Below are positions 1-3,766 of a DNA stretch of 22,259 nt, piece after piece. Location: the IMG/VR virus record IMGVR_UViG_3300025120_000623, positions 1 through 22,259 of that record. The stretch is one strand, 5' to 3'. Position 1 is the stretch's first letter. The number at the start of each line of letters is the position of its first letter. Below the pieces are notes generated by a model. That model did not search any database, had not been told where the DNA came from, and worked only from the letters and a program-made list of their open reading frames with translations. Source of the stretch: a virus. The translations under genes were made by a program, and so were the position numbers.

Positions 1-175
1 AATGCTCATCCAAGTTCACGCTCTCCACCTCATCCCCGTATTTCTCGCGAGGGTATTCCGTGCGCTCTACGCCTGTGACTACTGCAATTTTCTGTGGGTC
101 AGAGCCGAAGCCCCCACGATACACTACTTGTGTACCCTTGCGGATAATCCGCTTGTTCATAAACTTTGTTTTCAT
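1..175 (-). CDS. Hypothetical protein, 3' end beyond window
   Basis: This leftward reading frame starts at the ATG at 175 and is open to the left edge, so only the N-terminal 58 residues are visible. It begins MKTKFMNKRIIRKG and has a basic N-terminus followed by a mixed, charged stretch (VVYRGGFGSDPQ). I do not recognise the family. The start codon overlaps the stop of the upstream gene (ATGA, 4 nt), which suggests translational coupling. A second in-frame ATG at 160 is possible. All five arginine codons are CGN. It contains two of the short inverted repeats of this zone (120-134 and 140-152). Confidence 0.7.
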   Translation of the reverse strand, partial: MKTKFMNKRIIRKGTQVVYRGGFGSDPQKIAVVTGVERTEYPREKYGDEVESVNLDEH

Positions 176-345
176 TGTTCTATTTTCTTTCCTGTTTTCG
201 TATTCACCCATCCAACGCCCTCGACCCACTCCTCATCTGCATATATGAGTTGTTCCAACTCGTCGATAGTCATCTCGTAGAACTGCTCTTTCGTCATGTT
301 CATTTCATCCCCGTACTTCTCGTACATTGTATCCCATACACTCAT
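172..345 (-). CDS. Small acidic hypothetical protein (57 aa)
   Basis: This 57-residue acidic protein begins MSVWDTMYEKYGDEM and ends KTGKKIEQ. Its middle is rich in Glu and Asp (MTIDELEQLIYADEEW) and probably helical. I see no catalytic motif and do not recognise a family. Both ends overlap neighbours by 4 nt (ATGA), so it sits inside a tightly coupled leftward operon. The frame is open for 13 codons upstream of the ATG, but the overlap with the preceding stop supports this start. It contains the perfect inverted repeats at 247-261 and 328-340. Confidence 0.7.
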   Translation of the reverse strand: MSVWDTMYEKYGDEMNMTKEQFYEMTIDELEQLIYADEEWVEGVGWVNTKTGKKIEQ

Positions 346-515
346 AGCGACATCATTAAAAATGGATTCAAAAATTTGTTTGGTTCAACTCGCTCCTCTA
401 CGGGATCGTGTGGTATGAGACCCTTGCGTTGAGCCTCTATGCGATAAAGGACAGCCTTTAAGAATACAGAGTATTCAGCGTCCGTCATTTTAGGTTTGTA
501 TTTAGGTTTATCCAT
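342..515 (-). CDS. Small hypothetical protein (57 aa)
   Basis: This 57-residue protein begins MDKPKYKPKMTDAEY and ends LNPFLMMSL. The N-terminus is basic and is followed by a short helix-like region (EYSVFLKAVLYRIEAQR). I do not recognise a family. The start overlaps the end of the 508-912 gene by 8 nt, and the stop overlaps the next start by 4 nt. Its three arginine codons are all CGN. Two adjacent perfect hairpins lie inside the gene, at 445-460 and 462-476. Confidence 0.7.
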   Translation of the reverse strand: MDKPKYKPKMTDAEYSVFLKAVLYRIEAQRKGLIPHDPVEERVEPNKFLNPFLMMSL

Positions 516-912
516 GATTTACATATATTTCTTTCTGACTTTCTAAGTCATAGATTGCTCTCTCTCCTCTCTTAGAAGCTAACACAAGCGCATCCTTCAT
601 GCTAGGTAGGATGTTGCATAGGTCGAAGATGATGTTGCCATCCTCAACCCATGTCCCTAAGCAAACCGATTCGGAATTGTTTTGCAATTCTACGAGCGCA
701 CTCTCCCTGAACTCCTCGTACTTCCGCTTGAAAGACTGAGGGTTAGCGATTTCGATAGAACCTTCGGACGTGATGCCACCCACTACGAAACCTCTTTGAG
801 GTTCACGCCAGGTCTTGCCGTCTTTGGTCATCATGGAGGAGCCACCCTGAAGGGCAGTCCGTCCATAGACGTAGCTAGAAGCTACCTTGAAGTCATTGAA
901 TTTGATATCCAT
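508..912 (-). CDS. Hypothetical protein (134 aa)
   Basis: This 134-residue soluble protein begins MDIKFNDFKVASSYVYGR. Its middle has glycine-rich, beta-like segments (RGFVVGGITSEGS) and the C-terminal half looks alpha/beta. I see no recognisable catalytic motif and cannot name a family. It is in the leftward operon between the 45-residue gene at 921-1058 and the 57-residue gene it overlaps by 8 nt. The start ATG follows an A/T-rich leader with no Shine-Dalgarno sequence, as expected for Bacteroidetes. Perfect inverted repeats lie at 536-550, 674-690, 789-803 and 871-885. Confidence 0.75.
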   Translation of the reverse strand: MDIKFNDFKVASSYVYGRTALQGGSSMMTKDGKTWREPQRGFVVGGITSEGSIEIANPQSFKRKYEEFRESALVELQNNSESVCLGTWVEDGNIIFDLCNILPSMKDALVLASKRGERAIYDLESQKEIYVNHG

Positions 913-920
913 TGTTGAGA

Positions 921-1058
921 TTAATTAAAAATTAAAGAAGTGTTTTCATCGTAGGCTTCGCCTACTAATCGGCAACCTTCATAGTCGCCTATCATGTGGA
1001 AGTACTCGTAAGCCTCCTCTATCTCACATAGTGAGAAGTCTAGGAAGTGATTATACAT
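921..1058 (-). CDS. Small acidic hypothetical protein (45 aa)
   Basis: A 45-residue leftward ORF begins MYNHFLDFSLCEIEEAY and ends NTSLIFN. It is acidic and probably helical (EIEEAYEYFHMIGDYEG), but I do not recognise it. Its start overlaps the end of the preceding gene by 8 nt, which supports translation as part of the operon. Three perfect hairpins fall inside it: 921-935 (at the stop codon), 951-965 and 1022-1036. Confidence 0.6.
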   Translation of the reverse strand: MYNHFLDFSLCEIEEAYEYFHMIGDYEGCRLVGEAYDENTSLIFN

Positions 1059-1218
1059 AGCTTCCAACTAAGTCCTCCAATCGCATCTGCTCTGAGCAGC
1101 TGAGTGTATCCCACTCCGCACATTGGCGGAAGTTGTCGATACCGAGGAATTGAACATCGTTGAAAAGAGCCGAAGCCATTTGCGCTTTCTTGCGCTGAGT
1201 GTCTGTGCAGTGTAGCAT
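1051..1218 (-). CDS. Small hypothetical protein (55 aa), first gene after promoter
   Basis: A 55-residue ORF begins MLHCTDTQRKKAQMASALF and ends LEDLVGSYV. It has three cysteines, without a zinc-finger spacing I can recognise. The family is unknown. It is the first gene downstream of a good Bacteroidetes-type promoter (1256-1287), with a leader of about 35 nt carrying the paired boxes also found before the 1608-2135 gene. It overlaps the next gene by 8 nt. Hairpins lie at 1087-1099, 1102-1116 and 1115-1130; the 5' third of the gene has few. Confidence 0.65.
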   Translation of the reverse strand: MLHCTDTQRKKAQMASALFNDVQFLGIDNFRQCAEWDTLSCSEQMRLEDLVGSYV

Positions 1219-1224
1219 AGAATT

Positions 1225-1244
1225 GAGATTTTGAAGTTGGCTGA
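1225..1244 (-). promoter_or_regulatory. Two-box leader motif, copy 1
   Basis: On the plus strand the two boxes read GAGATTTTGA (1225-1234) and AAGTTGGCTGA (1234-1244). The same two boxes occur before the 1608-2135 gene, separated there by 7 nt rather than sharing one base. Both copies sit in the 5' leader close to the ATG. This could be a shared regulator or RNA-binding site; the function is unknown. Confidence 0.45.
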
Positions 1245-1255
1245 ATTGCCGATTG

Positions 1256-1287
1256 CAAAGATATAACAGACTTTCCGTTATTCCAAA
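1256..1287 (-). promoter_or_regulatory. Bacteroidetes-type promoter (leftward)
   Basis: On the minus strand a -33 element TTTG (1284-1287) is separated by 20 nt from a -7 element TATCTTTG (1256-1263), matching the Bacteroidetes consensus TTTG/TAnnTTTG. It lies 38 nt upstream of the ATG at 1218 and should drive the leftward operon from 1218 past the left edge. A weak dyad, ATAAC/GTTAT, lies in the spacer. Confidence 0.75.
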
Positions 1288-1297
1288 TTTATTTTTT

Positions 1298-1311
1298 TAC
1301 CCTTTAGGGTA
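1298..1311. promoter_or_regulatory. Perfect dyad upstream of leftward promoter
   Basis: TACCCT-TT-AGGGTA is a perfect 14-nt inverted repeat just upstream of the -33 box at 1284-1287 and just after the stop of the 1315-1557 gene. It is not followed by a T-run in the direction of leftward transcription, so an intrinsic terminator is unlikely. It could be an operator, or one more member of the inverted-repeat array. Confidence 0.4.
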
Positions 1312-1314
1312 TAG

Positions 1315-1557
1315 TTAGATGATGTAAATGACATCGTAGTGAGGCATATCCGCTGCCCATCGGACAGCATAATGCTCGTCCTTCACGGGATCGAACACAT
1401 GGTCGCTCGAAGGAACCTCCTTGAGGAGGCACCATTCACTCCCATCTTTGAGGAGTTGAGCAGCAGCCCACGATTGAGCCTCTGAAACGGCAGAAAAACT
1501 GAGCTTCGTTCGAAACTCTGATTCCCCAAGGGGGAAGATGAAAGAGTAAATTTTCAT
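1315..1557 (-). CDS. Hypothetical protein (80 aa)
   Basis: This 80-residue protein begins MKIYSFIFPLGESEFRTK and ends PHYDVIYII. The N-terminal strand (IYSFIF), a central helix (SEAQSWAAAQLLKDGSE) and a C-terminal region (HYAVRWAADMP) suggest a small alpha/beta domain of unknown family. It sits between the histone-like gene and the promoter at 1256-1287. The start codon lies in one arm of an inverted repeat (ATGAAA / TTTCAT, 1538-1557). Other perfect repeats are at 1321-1335, 1366-1376, 1416-1429 and 1522-1536. Both arginine codons are CGA. Confidence 0.7.
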   Translation of the reverse strand: MKIYSFIFPLGESEFRTKLSFSAVSEAQSWAAAQLLKDGSEWCLLKEVPSSDHVFDPVKDEHYAVRWAADMPHYDVIYII

Positions 1558-1607
1558 AAATCTATGATTTAAAAGGTTTAATAACTAATGAAGTGATAAC
1601 TACGTTA

Positions 1608-2135
1608 TCAGAAAGGAGCAGTGTCAGCAATCAAAGCTTCAGCTTCAAGGCGGGCAGCCTCTATCTGAGCAGAGCGGAGTCGAGCCATGCACTCTTCGAC
1701 AGTCTCACCCTCTAAGAGGGTAACCTTCATCATCTTCTTCTTACGAGCCTTCGGCTCGATTACCTCGACCTCCTTACGAGGCTCGAATGGAAGAGCTTCA
1801 CCTTCGGTGACGGCATGGACAACCTTGGTCTTCTTGACCTTGCCAACCTTGTTGGCAGTAGCACCCTTCGCTTGAGTTAACTCAAGACCATCCTCTGACG
1901 TCCTCTTAGGACGGCGGATAGCCTTTTTCGAAGTCTTCGACTTCGCTTTGCGTTTCTTCGCTTTTGGCTTTGGCTGCTCCTTCGGAGCATCGATGGAGTT
2001 GATGAACTCAGTTAACGATGCTAAAGCATCGAGAGCCGTCTTCTGCTTCGCAGCATTCGGTGAGTAAACAAAGCTGTTTACAGCTTTCTTGAGGTCTTTC
2101 AGCATAGCTGACTTGTTTTCCAATGTCTTCGACAT
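1608..2135 (-). CDS. Lys/Ala-rich histone H1-like protein (175 aa)
   Basis: This 175-residue protein has a helical N-terminal part (residues 1-50), a very basic low-complexity centre (about 51-80, e.g. PKPKAKKRKAKSKTSKKA), a second basic stretch at 97-105 and 130-137, and an acidic Ala/Glu-rich C-terminal helix (145-172). The composition resembles bacterial histone H1-like proteins, so it may bind phage or host DNA or RNA. That is an inference from composition only. It is the first well-supported gene of the leftward cluster. Its DNA holds about 13 perfect inverted repeats, including ones over the start (2123-2135) and stop (1594-1610). Eight of nine arginine codons are CGN. Confidence 0.75.
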   Translation of the reverse strand: MSKTLENKSAMLKDLKKAVNSFVYSPNAAKQKTALDALASLTEFINSIDAPKEQPKPKAKKRKAKSKTSKKAIRRPKRTSEDGLELTQAKGATANKVGKVKKTKVVHAVTEGEALPFEPRKEVEVIEPKARKKKMMKVTLLEGETVEECMARLRSAQIEAARLEAEALIADTAPF

Positions 2136-2305
2136 GATAGAGAGATTTTGATTTTCCTAAGTTGGCTGACTTCCAAAACCGACTTAAGAGATAAAGAGTA
2201 AATGAAGAAGTCATAAGACTCCTTCTTCATATACTCTATCTCTACCTCTCTCACCATGCCAATCACTCTGTGATTTTCGACGCGGTGAATATCAACACAT
2301 GGCAT
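2099..2305 (-). CDS. Possible small gene upstream of histone-like gene
   Basis: A 68-residue leftward frame begins MPCVDIHRVENHRVIGMV. Its first 45 or so residues read like real protein (REVEIEYMKKESYDFF), while the C-terminal third runs through the leader and start of the 1608-2135 gene and looks like chance translation. It overlaps that gene by 37 nt. The frame is open for 11 codons upstream of the ATG before a stop. It contains the inverted repeats at 2202-2230, 2261-2275 and 2302-2314, as the neighbouring coding regions do. The family is unknown, and it could instead be leader sequence. Confidence 0.3.
   Translation of the reverse strand: MPCVDIHRVENHRVIGMVREVEIEYMKKESYDFFIYSLSLKSVLEVSQLRKIKISLSCRRHWKTSQLC
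2142..2169 (-). promoter_or_regulatory. Two-box leader motif, copy 2
   Basis: GAGATTTTGA (2142-2151) and AAGTTGGCTGA (2159-2169) on the plus strand repeat the boxes at 1225-1244, here 7 nt apart, upstream of the histone-like gene start at 2135. No convincing -33/-7 promoter was found next to this copy. Confidence 0.4.
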
Positions 2306-2508
2306 CGAAGATGCTTCACGTAGGTTGAAGGAAATGCCTCGAAATCAGAGGGGAAAGTACCTTCATTTATGAAGGTTGCTATTGTCTAACCTATGGTTAG
2401 GGGGGGATTGTCCTGATGTCTCTCATCCCAAGGATTTATCCTTGTACGCTTCAGTTGAAGTCAAACTTGAAGTGGACTAGGCTAAGTAGCTGATAGATAG
2501 GAGGTTGA

Positions 2509-2607
2509 ATGCTGTTACATAAAGCTGAAATCCTTTCGGCAGAGTACGCTACGTGCGCACCACGGGGGTCAGGGAATGCGTTTCGGGTCTACGCGCGTCA
2601 TACCTAG
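2509..2607 (+). CDS. Possible 32-aa ORF with strong Shine-Dalgarno
   Basis: An ATG at 2509 opens a 32-codon frame (MLLHKAEILSAEYATC..., ending VYARHT) that stops with TAG at 2605-2607. It is preceded by AGGAGG at 2499-2504 with a 4-nt spacer, an unusually good Shine-Dalgarno sequence in a genome whose other genes lack one. The ORF coincides with the GC-rich island. The translation has no family I recognise, and the frame is short enough to be chance or part of a structured RNA. Confidence 0.3.
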   Translation: MLLHKAEILSAEYATCAPRGSGNAFRVYARHT

Positions 2608-2729
2608 CAGTATACATAATCCCCAAGATCTGTATTACGCACCTTTTTTTAAAGCGGTTTTACCAACGAAGTTATGAACAAACCATCCTACACACTGGTT
2701 AAGAGGCTGTCATTAAGTGACTTATAGAG

Positions 2730-2744
2730 TTTACTTAAAGTAAA
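2730..2744. promoter_or_regulatory. Perfect dyad (TTACTT/AAGTAA type), upstream
   Basis: TTTACTT-A-AAGTAAA is a perfect 7-1-7 inverted repeat ending 8 nt before the -33 box of the rightward promoter. A related everted pair, TAAGT-G-ACTTA, lies at 2714-2724. The 12-mer ACTTAAAGTAAA recurs exactly at 21420-21431, just after another -7 box. A repressor or activator site is a reasonable inference. Confidence 0.45.
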
Positions 2745-2752
2745 ATATAGGC

Positions 2753-2783
2753 TTGACTTTTAAAGAAAAAAGTTGTAACTTCG
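2753..2783 (+). promoter_or_regulatory. Candidate rightward promoter
   Basis: TTG (2753-2755) and TAACTTCG (2776-2783) are 20 nt apart, the same spacing as the promoter at 1256-1287. The -7 box has one mismatch to TAnnTTTG. It would start a transcript of about 135 nt leader before the ATG at 2925 and drive the rightward gene block. Confidence 0.6.
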
Positions 2784-2844
2784 CCAAAGCTATTCAGCGA
2801 TAAAGCTTCACAGATGTTTTAAACCTACGAAGCTGTCTTTAGGA

Positions 2845-2856
2845 TTACTTAAGTAA
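2845..2856. promoter_or_regulatory. Perfect dyad (TTACTT/AAGTAA type), downstream
   Basis: TTACTTAAGTAA is a perfect 12-nt palindrome in the leader of the rightward operon, about 60 nt after the -7 box. With 2730-2744 it brackets the promoter. A near match, TTACTTAAATAA, occurs at 10883-10894 before the tRNA. Confidence 0.4.
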
Positions 2857-2924
2857 GTAATAAAACAGTAGCTACGTAGCGTCAGTCAAACTAATTAAGT
2901 TGTAAAGGCGCAAGAACTGCACAT

Positions 2925-3191
2925 ATGGGATTAGCATTAGGTTTGGCAGTGGGAGTAATCTACTGTGGTATAGGACGGGTATTCATTAAGCTGTCTAAGG
3001 GATCCCCTGGGGTTTCTTCTATAGGGGTTATCTCTCTCGGTGTTTTATCGAGGATGATGTTTGGTATATTCTCTTCTATAGGGGTTATTGCGTTATCTGG
3101 AATGGATAAGGGACAGCTTTTTATTTACTGCTTAGTTATATTGGTATTTACTGGGGTGATCCATCCTATACTATCTACTAGAATCAATTAA
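2925..3191 (+). CDS. Small integral membrane protein (88 aa), candidate holin
   Basis: This 88-residue protein is dominated by hydrophobic segments at about 2-20, 31-57 and 64-84, so it probably spans the inner membrane three times. It begins MGLALGLAVGVIYCGIG. It is the first gene of the rightward block and lies two genes upstream of a lysozyme-like gene, so a holin role is possible. The G-rich first helix and overall pattern also recall small AtpI/AtpR-type membrane proteins. Neither assignment is secure. The segment SSIGVI occurs twice, encoded by an exact 17-nt direct repeat (3015-3031 and 3072-3088). Confidence 0.7.
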   Translation: MGLALGLAVGVIYCGIGRVFIKLSKGSPGVSSIGVISLGVLSRMMFGIFSSIGVIALSGMDKGQLFIYCLVILVFTGVIHPILSTRIN

Positions 3192-3201
3192 GTTGTTTGT
3201 T

Positions 3202-3209
3202 TATCTTTG
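3202..3209 (+). promoter_or_regulatory. -7 promoter box 4 nt before a start codon
   Basis: TATCTTTG matches TAnnTTTG exactly and is followed by TGAT and then the ATG at 3214. I see no clear -33 element. If active, transcription would begin near the ATG and give a leaderless mRNA for the mini-ORF. Confidence 0.5.
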
Positions 3210-3213
3210 TGAT

Positions 3214-3285
3214 ATGAGAAAAGAAGACAACATTATCTGTTCGGTTTGTTTATTAGCTAACATCAACCTGTGCGGTTGCCAGTGA
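3214..3285 (+). CDS. Cys-rich mini-protein (23 aa)
   Basis: A 23-codon ORF reads MRKEDNIICSVCLLANINL and ends CGCQ. It has four cysteines in a CxxC...CxC arrangement, which could bind a metal ion. It stops one base before the ATG of the lysozyme-like gene (3287), so it may be translated coupled to it. It sits 4 nt after a perfect -7 box. It could be a real small protein or a leader peptide for the following gene. The family is unknown. Confidence 0.45.
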   Translation: MRKEDNIICSVCLLANINLCGCQ

Positions 3286-3286
3286 G

Positions 3287-3766
3287 ATGAAAGTCAATAA
3301 GTATGGCGATCCTATTGACCCTAAGAAATTAAAGAGGGGGATTAGCTGGGCCGAGAGTCGTGGAGGAAAGTATATGATGAACCCAACGAGTTCCGCTACA
3401 GGGCGCTATGGACAGCTTTACAGTTTGGTTGATGATCTCCCACAGATGGAGGGGGTATCTAGGGATAGTTTATCTAGGGATCCTAGGTTGCAGGAGCTGC
3501 TTATGGATATGAGGATTGAAAAGGGTATCGGGGGACCTAGTTTATCTCGTAATGCTGTTGATTTAGAGAGGGAGTATAAGGGTCAGCTAGGTGATAAGTG
3601 GGATTACAGGCCCGATGAGGTAGCTGCCTTGACTCATTTCTTAGGACGGCAGGGTGCTAGGAAGTATTTCGCCTCTATAAGGGATAACTCAGAGTTCCAG
3701 GCACCAGGGGTGAACAAGACACCAGAAGAATATTTACGTATTTATAATGAAGGCATAGAGAGATGA
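3287..3766 (+). CDS. Lysozyme-like / lytic transglycosylase-type protein (159 aa)
   Basis: Near the N-terminus the protein has WAESRGG (residues 21-27) followed by NPTSSATGRYGQL (32-44). This resembles the SLT lysozyme-like pattern E-S-x-G ... S-x-A-x-G-x-x-Q, with Glu23 as the likely catalytic acid. Such proteins cleave the peptidoglycan glycan strand, either for entry from the virion or for lysis. There is no signal peptide. The gene overlaps the next one by 4 nt (ATGA), and that neighbour is a probable virion metalloprotease, so a virion-associated role seems as likely as an endolysin. The assignment is from motif reading only. Arginine codons are 10 AGR to 5 CGN. Confidence 0.6.
   Translation: MKVNKYGDPIDPKKLKRGISWAESRGGKYMMNPTSSATGRYGQLYSLVDDLPQMEGVSRDSLSRDPRLQELLMDMRIEKGIGGPSLSRNAVDLEREYKGQLGDKWDYRPDEVAALTHFLGRQGARKYFASIRDNSEFQAPGVNKTPEEYLRIYNEGIER

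Larger units (their letters stand above)
120..2460. repeat. Array of about 40 perfect short inverted repeats, all different
   Basis: Arms are perfect and usually 5-8 bp with loops of 0-5 nt. Positions found by eye: 120-134, 140-152, 247-261, 328-340, 445-460, 462-476, 536-550, 674-690, 789-803, 871-885, 921-935, 951-965, 1022-1036, 1087-1099, 1102-1116, 1298-1311, 1321-1335, 1366-1376, 1416-1429, 1522-1536, 1594-1610, 1634-1645, 1708-1722, 1744-1758, 1798-1810, 1841-1857, 1871-1886, 1899-1913, 1929-1945, 1975-1989, 1996-2009, 2016-2031, 2070-2087, 2099-2111, 2123-2135, 2261-2275, 2302-2314, 2359-2376, 2386-2400, 2429-2444, 2449-2460. Examples are GAGTTG-TTC-CAACTC (247), GTAGCT-AGA-AGCTAC (871) and CGAAGTC-TTC-GACTTCG (1929). 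Arm sequences are unrelated, so this is neither a repeat family nor CRISPR. Looser pairs occur at 591-613, 1437-1455, 1538-1557, 1763-1781 and 2202-2230. Confidence 0.85.
2306..2924. other. Divergent control region, mostly non-coding
   Basis: This stretch of about 620 nt separates leftward and rightward genes. Its left part holds four compact hairpins: ACCTTCA-TTTA-TGAAGGT (2359), CTAACC-TAT-GGTTAG (2386), CAAGGA-TTTA-TCCTTG (2429) and CTTCA-GT-TGAAG (2449). The middle is a GC-rich block (about 2530-2600) with the hairpin GCTGAAA-TCC-TTTCGGC (2524-2540) and a possible 32-codon ORF. The right part is AT-rich, with a promoter (2753-2783), TTACTT/AAGTAA dyads and GCTACGTAGC (2870-2880 area). A structured RNA or replication origin is possible; I could not match either by eye. 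Confidence 0.5.

Noticed and set aside
1298-1311. Intrinsic terminator
   Set aside because: The run of T is on the wrong side for leftward transcription.
2008-2214. 68-codon leftward ORF overlapping the histone-like gene
   Set aside because: It is another frame of the better supported 1608-2135 gene, and the translation looks like chance.
120-2460. CRISPR array or dispersed mobile hairpin element
   Set aside because: The repeats have unrelated arm sequences and no common spacer length, so they are neither CRISPR repeats nor copies of one mobile element.
2674-2727. Rightward 17-codon ORF (MNKPSYTLVKRLSLSDL)
   Set aside because: Too short, with no ribosome-binding or promoter support.
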